From the NCBI GenBank assembly GCA_003212695.1, contig QCPC01000002.1:62001-126000 (forward strand): DNA of 64,000 bases. Reading direction: 5' to 3'. Both the position numbers and the translations under genes were made by a program. This stretch comes from Prochlorococcus sp. AG-436-C13. GTDB taxonomy: Bacteria; Cyanobacteriota; Cyanobacteriia; PCC-6307; Cyanobiaceae. Shown piece after piece: positions 40,245 through 49,107 of this stretch (the first letter of the stretch is position 1; each line of letters opens with the position of its first letter). A model generated the notes under the pieces. The model did no database searches, had not been told where the DNA came from, and was given only the letters and a program-made list of their open reading frames with translations.

Positions 40245-41239
40245 ATTATTATATGAAAAAAATATTTTATTTAATAATGTATGTAGTAAAAAGTGTTGTT
40301 TCATTTAGGAGAGTTAAGTTATTAGTAACACTTTTAAGCATTTTATTTGTTGGTTTGTCTATATTTAATAATTTTGAACAGATTATCAATGAAGAGATTC
40401 ATAAAGAGTCGCTCATTTTATTATCATTAGGTTGTATAATTTGTATCTTAAGTATTTTAGTTAATGGGTTGGCATGGAAAGAACTTGTTAAATGGTTGGG
40501 ATATAAAAATAATAATGTAAATATTGTCTATTTATTTTTAAAAACAAATATCCTCAAGTATTTGCCTGGAGGAATATGGCACTTTTTAGATAGATTCAGA
40601 GTTTTAAGTTCTTCAATTCCTCCAGAGCAAGCTTTTTCTTCAGTCTTGCTTGAACCATTCTTGATGGTTTCAGCAGCATTATTTTTGCTACCTATTACTG
40701 ATTTAAATAATATATATTTACTTATATTTTTTGCACCTTCTGTTTTTCTGGCTAGGCGTTTTAGGGGGTATTTGCTAATGCAGTTAGGTGCAATGAAAAT
40801 GCTTCAATTTCAAAAGATTGGATCTAAATTTAACTTTGCCCAGGATTACATTAGCCCTAGCAACCCTAGTTCTCCCTTCCCTTTGAAATCATTTGCTTTT
40901 GAAATATTATTTATATTATTGAAATTTCTAGCCTTTTGGATTTGCTTAAAGGCATTTTCAATTGAAGAATATATTTATATGTCTAGCTGGCTATTTGCTT
41001 TTTCTATAGCCTGGGCAATTGGCTTGCTAGTTCCATCAGCTCCTGGAGGTATTGGCATTTTCGAATCTTTTATTTTGTTGATTATTGGACAAAATGTTCC
41101 TAGAGAATCTTTGCTGCTAGCTCTACTATCTTATAGATTATTGGTGAGTATTGCTGATTTATTTATTCCAACAATTTTTATTCTTAAAAAAGTTATTTAT
41201 AGATTTATTATATATTTAAACCAATCCTTCATTCTCTAA
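40232..41239 (+). CDS. UPF0104 / lysylphosphatidylglycerol synthase-like membrane protein
   Basis: 335 residues with about eight helices. LKYLPGGIWHFLDRFRVL and the late motif LLVPSAPGGIGIFESFILL mark the YbhN/AglD/MprF-N family, which moves or flips lipids or glycolipids. No soluble lysyltransferase domain follows. ATG 40232 overlaps larC; ATG 40253 is an alternative start. Convergent with the iron permease, 8 bases apart. Confidence 0.75.
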   Translation: MDILNYYMKKIFYLIMYVVKSVVSFRRVKLLVTLLSILFVGLSIFNNFEQIINEEIHKESLILLSLGCIICILSILVNGLAWKELVKWLGYKNNNVNIVYLFLKTNILKYLPGGIWHFLDRFRVLSSSIPPEQAFSSVLLEPFLMVSAALFLLPITDLNNIYLLIFFAPSVFLARRFRGYLLMQLGAMKMLQFQKIGSKFNFAQDYISPSNPSSPFPLKSFAFEILFILLKFLAFWICLKAFSIEEYIYMSSWLFAFSIAWAIGLLVPSAPGGIGIFESFILLIIGQNVPRESLLLALLSYRLLVSIADLFIPTIFILKKVIYRFIIYLNQSFIL

Positions 41240-41247
41240 GAGTTGTT

Positions 41248-42789
41248 TTAATTGCTTTCTGAATCTAGTCTAGGCATTAATGCAATTGATGCTAGCAAAC
41301 CTAAACTTAGTACTATTAATCCAGGTAAAATTGACTCAGCCATCCTTTCGTCACCTGCATATTGAAATATCCTTACCGAAAGAGTGTCAAAGTCAAATGG
41401 TCTTAAAATAAAAGTCAGAGGTAGTTCTTTAATAGTATCTACAAAAATCAAAAGTGCTCCTACTATTATGGGCCCTTTCAGTAGAGGTATATGTACCTTT
41501 TTTAATATGCCAGTCCATTGTTCACCAAGAATAGTTGCTGCTTCATCAATATTTGGATTAATCCTTTCTAAACCCGCGTCTATTCCTCCTTTTGATACAG
41601 CAAGAAATCTGACCGAATATCCCCATAGTAATAATATTAATGAGGGAATACTCCAATTAGAACTGGAAAAAGAAAGAAGAGCGAGAGCAACAACAGCACC
41701 AGGGATTGCATAGCCTATTCCGGAAAGAAATGAAATAGACTGCATCCATTTAGTTTTATTCCATCTTTTACAAATACTCATAAATATTGCAAAGAATACT
41801 GTTAATGAGGCTGCTAAAGTGCCAAGAACGAAGCTTCTAATAGTTAATTGGATAATATCTAGATCAAAGCCTTGTTTGATTTGATCTAGATTTATAATTA
41901 CCCATAAGCAAGGGATACCTAGAGTGAATAAAGTGGGCAGGATAGCTAATATTTGGGCCAATAGTTCCCTAAAGCCTTTTAGTTCCCATTTCTCTCTTTC
42001 TATACCAGCGATTCCCTCACTCCATCTTCTGCTATTTCTTCTCAACCTTTTCTCGTAAGCTACCAGTATAAGGACAATAAATAATGCAATAAATGCAAGA
42101 GATATTGCTCCTGATGGATTACCTTTTATAATCCAATTCTCAATTATTCCAGCTGAGATGCTCGGTATATTAAGAAGTTGCACTGCTCCAAGCTCATTAA
42201 TTACTTCCATTGCTAAAAGCGCAATGCCTGCACCTATTGATGGTATTGCTAAAGGCAAAGCTATACGTCTAAAGCTATTCCATGGACCTACACCTAAACT
42301 CCTACAGGCTTCCATTTGACGTTGACCACATTTGGCAAAGCTTTCTGCGCTTAAAAGAAATACATAAGGATATGTTGTCATTGACATTACTAAAACACCC
42401 CAGGCCATTCCATGAATTCTTATCCCGTAAATGCTTCCAATATCAATCAATATTGCTGAAAGCAAATAAGCAGGAGTAGCTAAAGGTAAAAGCTGAGCAA
42501 ACCTTAAGTATTTCTGACCTTTAAATTTGCAATTTGTGAGTAGCCAGCCGTTTGCTGTTCCTATTACACCTCCAGCTAACGAACACAAAATAACAAGTAT
42601 AAGAGTTCCTTTTATTTGCTTTAGTCCATCTGCGCCTAAATTTATTTCTCCAGTGCTAAATCCAGCAATACCTTCGCCAAATAGTCTAAATATAGGCCAA
42701 AGAAAGATGATGCATAAAAATATTGCAAATGCATCTAGTAAGAACCTTTTGTTTGCCAAAGCTTTAAATAAAAAGTTTTTTGTATGCAA
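41248..42789 (-). CDS. futB: Iron(III) ABC transporter permease (FutB/AfuB type)
   Basis: 513 residues with about twelve helices in two homologous halves, each with an EAA-type loop (MEACRSLGVGPWNSFRRIALP near residue 160 and DEAATILGEQWTGILKKVHIP near 420). This fused double permease is typical of ferric iron importers. The partner binding protein and ATPase are not in the window, so genes are scattered. The start is TTG at 42789. Iron is a key limiting metal for marine cyanobacteria; iron specificity is inferred from subfamily likeness. Confidence 0.85.
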   Translation of the reverse strand: MHTKNFLFKALANKRFLLDAFAIFLCIIFLWPIFRLFGEGIAGFSTGEINLGADGLKQIKGTLILVILCSLAGGVIGTANGWLLTNCKFKGQKYLRFAQLLPLATPAYLLSAILIDIGSIYGIRIHGMAWGVLVMSMTTYPYVFLLSAESFAKCGQRQMEACRSLGVGPWNSFRRIALPLAIPSIGAGIALLAMEVINELGAVQLLNIPSISAGIIENWIIKGNPSGAISLAFIALFIVLILVAYEKRLRRNSRRWSEGIAGIEREKWELKGFRELLAQILAILPTLFTLGIPCLWVIINLDQIKQGFDLDIIQLTIRSFVLGTLAASLTVFFAIFMSICKRWNKTKWMQSISFLSGIGYAIPGAVVALALLSFSSSNWSIPSLILLLWGYSVRFLAVSKGGIDAGLERINPNIDEAATILGEQWTGILKKVHIPLLKGPIIVGALLIFVDTIKELPLTFILRPFDFDTLSVRIFQYAGDERMAESILPGLIVLSLGLLASIALMPRLDSESN

Positions 42790-42798
42790 AATCTTTAC

Positions 42799-42921
42799 CT
42801 AATAATCTCTATTCATAGAGGCTTTCAGATGATTATTTGGTTTTACATATTGAAGACCTTTGCTAAGAATAATAAGTTGATTATTTTTTTTATAATCGAT
42901 TTCATAAATATCAATAATCAT
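42799..42921 (-). CDS. Possible 40-residue open frame between PCD and futB
   Basis: ATG 42921 to TAG 42799, reading MIIDIYEIDYKKNNQLIILS, then GLQYVKPNNHLKASMNRDY. It fills most of the gap and shares strand with both neighbours. No Shine-Dalgarno site is visible and the composition is AT-driven, so chance is a serious alternative. Confidence 0.25.
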   Translation of the reverse strand: MIIDIYEIDYKKNNQLIILSKGLQYVKPNNHLKASMNRDY

Positions 42922-42935
42922 AAGGTTTAATTAAT

Positions 42936-43235
42936 TTAAATGCTTGAAAGTTCATCTATTGATTTAGCAAGCTTGAAGTCAAGATTACTGATACCACATA
43001 AGTCATGTGTTGTTAAATTAATTTCCACTTCAGCATAAACATTCCTCCATTCTGGGTGATGCGACATTCTTTCGGAAATAATGGCAACCTTAGTTATAAA
43101 GGCGAATGCTTCAACGAAATCTATGAAACGTAATGTCCTGTAGAGCAGCTTACCGTCTTTAACTTCCCATAAAGGTACTGTTTTGCATAAATCACTTATT
43201 TCATTAGGAGTTAAAAGTCTTCTTTGTATAGACAT
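42936..43235 (-). CDS. phhB: Pterin-4a-carbinolamine dehydratase
   Basis: 99 residues. The active-site motif SERMSHHPEWRNVYAEVEI with the adjacent HDLCGISNLD segment defines the family. The enzyme recycles hydroxylated pterin after aromatic amino acid hydroxylation; bacteria without such hydroxylases also carry it, sometimes for folate or protein-assembly roles. Stand-alone here, in a tight group with a small frame and yjbQ. Confidence 0.9.
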   Translation of the reverse strand: MSIQRRLLTPNEISDLCKTVPLWEVKDGKLLYRTLRFIDFVEAFAFITKVAIISERMSHHPEWRNVYAEVEINLTTHDLCGISNLDFKLAKSIDELSSI

Positions 43236-43251
43236 TGTTCAGTTAGTGACC

Positions 43252-43401
43252 CTATCTTTTTTGATCATGGATCCGGTCAACTAAAAGGTCTATCTTTGTA
43301 TCCGAATTGTATTTATTAGATGAATTTATTGTGTTGATATTATCTAATACAATTTCATTCAGTTTCTTGGGTTCATTTGTTGCCATAACTGCATTAAGCA
43401 T
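43252..43401 (-). CDS. Small 49-residue protein between yjbQ and PCD
   Basis: ATG 43401 to TAG 43252. The sequence starts MLNAVMATNEPKKLNEIVLD and ends KIDLLVDRIHDQKR, hydrophilic and helix-prone. It begins 3 bases after the yjbQ stop and ends 16 bases before the PCD start, the packing expected of an operon. A Met at residue 6 (MATNEPKK) could be the real start. Not recognised. Confidence 0.5.
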   Translation of the reverse strand: MLNAVMATNEPKKLNEIVLDNINTINSSNKYNSDTKIDLLVDRIHDQKR

Positions 43402-43404
43402 TCT

Positions 43405-43881
43405 TCAGACTTCTTCTATTTTAATAGTACTTCCTTCACCTATTGCATGAAGATTTATTTTTCTTATATTATTTGAATATCTATGTTCCCATAGGTATAT
43501 TGCTTGCCAGATTCCTAGATCTAACCTCGAATTTTGTATGCTAATTGAAAGACTACTTGAAGTAAGAGTTGTTCTTATATGGGCAGGCATATCATCTATG
43601 CCTTCTTCAGAGTGAAGGTACTCTTGCATTTCTTCGTCTTTAAGAATGGATTTAAATCCATTCTCTGGAACAATAGCTTTCATATATGCAGCAAGATCTT
43701 TAAGAACTTTTGGATCAGCGTTCTCGTTAATTATAAGACTACAACTAGTATGTTTAGACGTAATAACTAATATGCCTTCTCTTATTGTATTAGCTTTAAT
43801 CCAATTGCTAATTGCTTCGGTGATATTGATAAAGCCTTCTCCTTTAGTCTCAATTGACAGTTGAGAAATAAATTGTTTCAC
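43405..43881 (-). CDS. yjbQ: YjbQ family protein (UPF0047)
   Basis: 158 residues. ILVITSKHTSCSLIINENAD, GIDDMPAHIRTTLTSSS and GIWQAIYLWEHRYSN carry the conserved His, Glu and Asp set. Some members show weak thiamine-phosphate synthase activity; the real role is unclear. The start is GTG at 43881. First gene of a minus-strand group with a 49-residue frame and PCD. Confidence 0.88.
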   Translation of the reverse strand: MKQFISQLSIETKGEGFINITEAISNWIKANTIREGILVITSKHTSCSLIINENADPKVLKDLAAYMKAIVPENGFKSILKDEEMQEYLHSEEGIDDMPAHIRTTLTSSSLSISIQNSRLDLGIWQAIYLWEHRYSNNIRKINLHAIGEGSTIKIEEV

Positions 43882-44097
43882 CTTCGTAAAAGATAAATAT
43901 ACATTCTAGAGCTAACCTATTAAAAGCATCTCTAGATTAATTAATTATAGCTTTCAAATACAAGAAGAAGTTAGTTGCCAAATTGAATTAGTACAAAGGT
44001 AATTGTATGACTTGTAAAGAAGATAAATTCAAGCAATTTAAATTTATGTAATTGAAGATACTTATAAATACTCATAGATGATGTTTTTTATTTCAAG

Positions 44098-45672
44098 TTG
44101 ACATTAGGCTTAATTGATCAAGCAAAAAATTCATTGACAAATACTTCTTGGAAAAAACTGGATGGATATCTTCGTGAAACTCAACTCCTTGGATCTATTC
44201 ACAACGCATTGTATTGGGATCAGAATACTTCAATGCCTTCTTGTGCAGCCTCTTGGAGAGGGGAGCAATTAAGTTTTTTAGCAAAGTGTCTTCATACTAG
44301 GCAAAGTAGCACTGAATTTGAGAATTTAATAAAAGAAGCTAGAGAAGAATCTCACTTAGAAGCTCTTAAAAATGGTATTGATATTAATAATAAAACTAGA
44401 AATTTAGATCTTTTAGAGTTAGAGCTACGCCGTCAAAAGAAACTTGATTCAAAATTAGTTGTTCATCTGGCCACTGCACAAACAGAGGGATATGCTCTTT
44501 GGAAAGAAGCAAAGGAGAATAATGATTTTAAAAGATTTGCTCCTGCACTTAAGAAATTGATTGATTTAAGACAAGAGCAAGCTAATCAACTTGATGAATC
44601 TCGCAGTTGTTGGGAAACGCTTGCCCAGCCTTTTGAACCTGATTTAACAATTAAGCGATTAAATGAATTATTTATTCCTTTAAGAACTCGTTTGCCTGAA
44701 TTAATAGCTAAAGCAAAAGCCGTTTCTTCTAAGAATCTTCTGAAATGGGATTTAGATCAATCTTCACAACAGAAACTTTGCGAACTCTTGTTAAATCAAT
44801 GGGGAAGAAATAAAGAAATCACCTCTTTAGCAAGATCTCCTCATCCTTTTTCGATTACTCTCGGGCCGCAAGATTTCCGTTTGACTACACGGGTAGTTGA
44901 AGGACAGCCTTTCTCATGTTTTTTGGCGACTGCTCATGAATGGGGCCATTCTCTTTATGAGCAGGGATTGCCTTTACAAAATCATCAATGGTTTGCATGG
45001 CCTTTAGGACAAGCTACATCAATGGGAGTTCATGAAAGTCAATCACTTTTTTGGGAGAATAGAGTTGCACGAAGTAAAGCTTTTTCAGATCGATTTTGGA
45101 CTTATTTTTCAAATGAAGGAGCTCCTTTAAATAGTGGTTTAGATCTTTGGAAATCAATGAACCCACTGCTTCCAGGTCTAAATCGTGTAGAAGCAGATGA
45201 ACTTAGTTATGGATTGCATATCTTAATTAGGACTGATTTGGAGATTGCTTTGCTTCAAGAAGGATTAGATGTTTGGGATCTTCCCACTGAGTGGAATAAA
45301 AGGTACAAAGAACTTCTTGGAGTAACTCCAGAAAATGATTCTGAGGGTTGCTTACAAGATGTTCATTGGAGTGAAGGCTCTTTTGGTTATTTCCCTTCTT
45401 ATTTACTTGGTCATTTAATTAGTGCACAGTTGTCAGAAGCAATGATTTTTTCACTTAGAAAAGAAGGGGTTAAAGGAGAAGATCCCATAGGTGAGTGTAT
45501 AAGAGAAGGTAATGAGATTAAGCTTCTTGAATGGTTAAGGAATGAAGTTCATCATTATGGGCGACAAGTTAATGCTGAGCAATTAGTAGAGAAAGTTACT
45601 GGGAGGTGTTTGTCTTGTAATCCTTTTTTGAATTATTTAGAGAATAAGTTAAAGATGCTTACTTCCTCTTAA
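44098..45672 (+). CDS. Carboxypeptidase Taq (peptidase M32)
   Basis: Zinc metallocarboxypeptidase, 524 residues, all-helical. The HExxH site is FLATAHEWGHSLYEQGLPL near residue 280, with the third ligand Glu in MGVHESQSLFWEN about 25 residues later. SYGLHILIRTDLEIAL and the late SFGYFPSYLLGHLIS are family motifs. The start is TTG at 44098. Likely degrades cytoplasmic peptides. Confidence 0.93.
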   Translation: MTLGLIDQAKNSLTNTSWKKLDGYLRETQLLGSIHNALYWDQNTSMPSCAASWRGEQLSFLAKCLHTRQSSTEFENLIKEAREESHLEALKNGIDINNKTRNLDLLELELRRQKKLDSKLVVHLATAQTEGYALWKEAKENNDFKRFAPALKKLIDLRQEQANQLDESRSCWETLAQPFEPDLTIKRLNELFIPLRTRLPELIAKAKAVSSKNLLKWDLDQSSQQKLCELLLNQWGRNKEITSLARSPHPFSITLGPQDFRLTTRVVEGQPFSCFLATAHEWGHSLYEQGLPLQNHQWFAWPLGQATSMGVHESQSLFWENRVARSKAFSDRFWTYFSNEGAPLNSGLDLWKSMNPLLPGLNRVEADELSYGLHILIRTDLEIALLQEGLDVWDLPTEWNKRYKELLGVTPENDSEGCLQDVHWSEGSFGYFPSYLLGHLISAQLSEAMIFSLRKEGVKGEDPIGECIREGNEIKLLEWLRNEVHHYGRQVNAEQLVEKVTGRCLSCNPFLNYLENKLKMLTSS

Positions 45673-45697
45673 GATGAACGAATAAGTATTGTTATCT

Positions 45698-46285
45698 ATG
45701 GCCAATTTAGACCAAGCTCCCAGTCGCAGAATGCCAAATTTGCTTCATGTTCTGCCAGCATTTGCTGAGGAAGGCTCCTTAAAAGTTAATTGTATTGTTG
45801 AACTGAATTCGAATACTATAAATAAGTACGAATTGATAACTGAAACAGGCCATCTAAAGCTTGATAGAGTTGGTTACTCTTCTTTGGCTTATCCTTTTGC
45901 ATATGGTTGTATTCCTCGCACTTGGGATGAAGATGGTGACCCTTTAGACATAGAAATAGTTGGTGTTACAGAGCCTTTGGTCCCTGGATCAGTCGTTGAG
46001 GCAAGGATTATTGGAATCATGACTTTCGACGATGGTGGAGAAGTTGATGACAAAGTTATCGCAGTGATAGCAGATGATAAACGTTTGGATCATATAACTA
46101 GCTTTGAAATGCTTGGCGAACATTGGATTAAAGAGACTACTTATTATTGGGAGCATTATAAAGATTTAAAAAAGCCTGGAACATGTAGTGTTAATGGCTT
46201 TTTTGGTACAGAAAAAGCAGTTGAGATTATAAAAAGTTGCGAAAGTCGTTACTTAGTTGAAATTGAACCAAATCTGGTTGATTAG
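45698..46285 (+). CDS. ppa: Family I inorganic pyrophosphatase with complete active site
   Basis: Hydrolyses pyrophosphate to pull biosynthesis forward. 195 residues from ATG 45698. All metal and phosphate ligands are present by comparison with the E. coli enzyme: VELNS, NKYELI, KLDRV, YPFAYG, the triad DGDPLD (residues 79-84), DDGGEVDDK and HYKDL. It is more diverged in its flanks than the copy at 61305, which looks like the usual cyanobacterial one but lacks one Asp. This copy may be the active enzyme. Confidence 0.9.
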   Translation: MANLDQAPSRRMPNLLHVLPAFAEEGSLKVNCIVELNSNTINKYELITETGHLKLDRVGYSSLAYPFAYGCIPRTWDEDGDPLDIEIVGVTEPLVPGSVVEARIIGIMTFDDGGEVDDKVIAVIADDKRLDHITSFEMLGEHWIKETTYYWEHYKDLKKPGTCSVNGFFGTEKAVEIIKSCESRYLVEIEPNLVD

Positions 46286-46330
46286 GAGTAAAGGTATTTT
46301 CTGAGATTTATGTTGTGCTTAACAATTTTT

Positions 46331-47278
46331 TTAAGACCTGGCTTCTTTAAATATCTCTTCTAAGATTTCCATTGCACCTTGCGATTTAAGTTTATTTGCA
46401 AGGTCTCTACCAATCTTTTCTGGATTTATAGACGTTCCTGATTCTTTATCTTTTATTAGGTTCTTACCATCAAGACTAGCAACCATTCCCGTAAGGGTTA
46501 AGTTCCCATTTTCTATTTTGGTGTGAACACCAATAGGAACTTGGCATCCACCTTCAAGTTCCTTAAGGAATGCTCTTTCTGCAAGACATCTTTGAGAGGT
46601 TTCAGCATGCTCAAGTACTTTGATTATTTTAATAACTTCTTCTTTGTTTTCTACACATTCTATACCTAAAGCACCTTGACCAACAGCGTGAAGCGATATT
46701 TCACTTGGGATTATTTGGTGGATTCTGTTACTAAATCCAAGGCGAGTCAAACCTGCTGCAGCTAATATTAGACAGTCGTAATGACCTGCATCTAGCTTTT
46801 CTAGGCGAGTAATAACATTTCCTCGAACATCTTTAAAAACAAGTTCTGGAAAGTGGTAGCGCAATTGTGCTAGTCGTCTTAATGAACTTGTTCCTACGAT
46901 GGAACCTGCAGGCATGTTGCTTAACTGAAAGTTCTCAAATTTCTTATTTACAACTAGTGCATCAGCAGGATTTTCTCTTTCTGTAATGCAGCCAAGCATT
47001 AGCCCCTCTGGAAGAATCGTTGGGAGGTCCTTTAAGGAATGAACGGCTATATCGGCACGTCCGATAAGCATTTGGGCTTCAAGCTCTTTAGTGAAAAGAC
47101 CTTTGTCTCCTATCTTTGCAAGTGCAACGTCAAGAATTTTATCTCCTTGAGTTGCCATGGCCTCTATTGAAATATCAATACCGGGATAGGCTTTTGTAAG
47201 CTCATCTCTTACCCAGTTTGTTTGGACCATGGCTAGCTGGCTGCGTCGTGAGGCAATGCGCACTTGGTCTAGAGCCAT
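46331..47278 (-). CDS. hemC: Porphobilinogen deaminase (hydroxymethylbilane synthase)
   Basis: Joins four porphobilinogens on the way to all tetrapyrroles. 315 residues. [47 protein letters not shown] and the dipyrromethane-binding Cys in [12 protein letters not shown] are present. ATG 47278. It lies downstream of the sigma factor gene on the same strand, 160 bases away. Confidence 0.96.
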   Translation of the reverse strand: MALDQVRIASRRSQLAMVQTNWVRDELTKAYPGIDISIEAMATQGDKILDVALAKIGDKGLFTKELEAQMLIGRADIAVHSLKDLPTILPEGLMLGCITERENPADALVVNKKFENFQLSNMPAGSIVGTSSLRRLAQLRYHFPELVFKDVRGNVITRLEKLDAGHYDCLILAAAGLTRLGFSNRIHQIIPSEISLHAVGQGALGIECVENKEEVIKIIKVLEHAETSQRCLAERAFLKELEGGCQVPIGVHTKIENGNLTLTGMVASLDGKNLIKDKESGTSINPEKIGRDLANKLKSQGAMEILEEIFKEARS

Positions 47279-47438
47279 TAGTAATTTTATTTACATATTC
47301 ACCTTACTCATGAGGATGACATTATGTAATTATTTCTGGTATACGTTATTAGTCTGATGCTTGGCAAAAACCTTTCGAAGAGCTTTTCTCCAGGTTTCAG
47401 CCTTTTAACTAGAGATAAATAAAAGCAAGATAAAAAGT

Positions 47439-48734
47439 TTATTTTATGTACTCTTTTAAAACTCCATTCCTATTTGGATGACGTAGTTTTCTTAATGCTT
47501 TTGCCTCTATTTGTCTAATCCTTTCTCTAGTCACATCAAAAATCTGACCAATTTCTTCTAGGGTTTTCATTCGTCCATCATCAAGACCATATCTCAATCG
47601 AAGTACATCTCTTTCTCTAGGGCTTAAAGTAGCAAGAACTCCTTCTAAGTCCTCTCTTAGTAGTGTTTTTGCAACATCTAATTCAGGGTTCTCTGAATCT
47701 GATTCAATAAAATCTCCTAGACGAGAATCCTCTTCTTTCCCAATAGGAGTTTCTAGGGATATTGGCAGTTGAGCACTTTTAGCGATAAACCGAAGCTTTT
47801 CAATTGTCATTTCCATACTTTCTGCAATTTCTTCCTCGCTTGGCTTTCTACCAAACTCTTGACTTAGAACTTTTGTGGTTTTTTTAATTCTTGAAATAGT
47901 TTCATATAGGTGAACAGGCAGTCTTATGGTTCTACTTTGATCTGCAATTGCTCTTGTTATTGCTTGGCGTATCCACCAAGTTGCATATGTTGAAAATTTA
48001 TAACCTTTTTCATGATCAAATTTTTCTGCAGCACGAATAAGACCTAGGCTCCCTTCTTGAATTAGATCTTGAAAAGATAGTCCTCTATTCATATACTTTT
48101 TCGCAATTGACACAACTAATCGAAGATTAGATTGCACCATTTTTTCTTTGGCACGTCTGGCCAACATAAGTCTTCGCCTAAACCTTGCCATTGGCATACC
48201 AACTAAAGCAGCCCATTCTTTTTTTGTTGGAAGCTGGCCATGCTCGCTTTCAAATTGGATTGCAAGTTCTTCTAAGTGCAAAAGATCAGCAATTTTGCGT
48301 GCAAGCTCGATTTCCTCATCTGGTCTTAATAATCTTATGCGACCAATTTCTTGCAAATAAACTCTAATTGAATCTTCTGTATAAACACCTTTAGGGCCAA
48401 GTTTGATGCTGGCAAGGGCTTTTTCTCTTGCTTCTTGGTCGCTAAATTCACTAATAAGAGCATCAGAATCAGGCTGCATTTCTAATTTAGAATTAGGTTG
48501 GAGCTCCTCTGGATTTGCAAGAAGCAATTCATCAGCGGCTATTTCCAAATCCTTAGTAGAAGTATCTGTAGCTTCTATATTTACATCGGATAAAGTAATA
48601 TTTTTTTTCTTTGGGTTTAATTTTTTCTGAGAAGCAGTTTGGTTTTTTTTAGGGCTTTGTTTGATTGCAGACATGCTTTTTTTTGCTTTGGCCTTGGCTG
48701 TAGCAGAAGAGTTTTGAGAAGTTACAGTAGTCAT
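47439..48734 (-). CDS. sigA: Principal RNA polymerase sigma factor (group 1, SigA/RpoD)
   Basis: 431 residues from ATG 48734. Basic, low-complexity N-terminus ([27 protein letters not shown]), then region 1.2 ([16 protein letters not shown]), region 2 ([38 protein letters not shown]), region 3 and region 4 ([35 protein letters not shown]). The open frame extends 37 codons upstream but without family likeness. The core is the standard housekeeping sigma factor of cyanobacteria. Confidence 0.95.
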   Translation of the reverse strand: MTTVTSQNSSATAKAKAKKSMSAIKQSPKKNQTASQKKLNPKKKNITLSDVNIEATDTSTKDLEIAADELLLANPEELQPNSKLEMQPDSDALISEFSDQEAREKALASIKLGPKGVYTEDSIRVYLQEIGRIRLLRPDEEIELARKIADLLHLEELAIQFESEHGQLPTKKEWAALVGMPMARFRRRLMLARRAKEKMVQSNLRLVVSIAKKYMNRGLSFQDLIQEGSLGLIRAAEKFDHEKGYKFSTYATWWIRQAITRAIADQSRTIRLPVHLYETISRIKKTTKVLSQEFGRKPSEEEIAESMEMTIEKLRFIAKSAQLPISLETPIGKEEDSRLGDFIESDSENPELDVAKTLLREDLEGVLATLSPRERDVLRLRYGLDDGRMKTLEEIGQIFDVTRERIRQIEAKALRKLRHPNRNGVLKEYIK

Positions 48735-49107
48735 GTGGAAAGATTCAAAAAGGACAAAAATCTCTTGATGTATTTTTATTTGCTTTCTACGTTGATTTCG
48801 TACATATCTAGGGCTTAAGACTAATGATTTTAAAATTAAAATCAAATAAAACTTGTAATAGAGAAGATCTCTATTGAAGTTTATGAACGAAAGCCTTTAC
48901 GGAATTGTGAGATTAAAGGAGGTCTTTGTAAGTTGCTACAGAATGGTCCGGGGCTTTCTCAGACAGGCATGACCTTTTTGGGAGTTACCCTCTGGCCAAG
49001 CTTCTTGCCTTCCCACTGAACAGGATTCTGTATTGTTCAGATAACAGCGTTATGCTGCAACTCTCTAAGTTTATGAAAATTTTCTGAAGTAGGCAACTGT
49101 TTTTTTT
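48735..49107. other. 373-base gap between divergent sigA and priA, with a GC-rich segment
   Basis: The middle part, about 48900-49040, is clearly richer in G+C than neighbouring gaps (for example GGTCCGGGGC and CTCTGGCCAAGCTTCTTGCC). Short frames exist on both strands but none has a convincing start: 29 codons from ATG 48883 on plus, and on minus a frame ending RVTPKKVMPV that has TGA upstream. Could hold an RNA, a leader, or a decayed small gene. I cannot assign it. Confidence 0.4.

Noticed and set aside
48883-48972. 29-codon plus-strand frame from ATG 48883
   Set aside because: Short, no ribosome site, and in a segment open in several frames because of its G+C content.
48880-49090. SRP RNA, RNase P RNA, 6S RNA or tmRNA in the sigA-priA gap
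   Set aside because: None of the diagnostic motifs (GGAA tetraloop with AGCAG, RNase P P4 block, tmRNA tag) can be seen.
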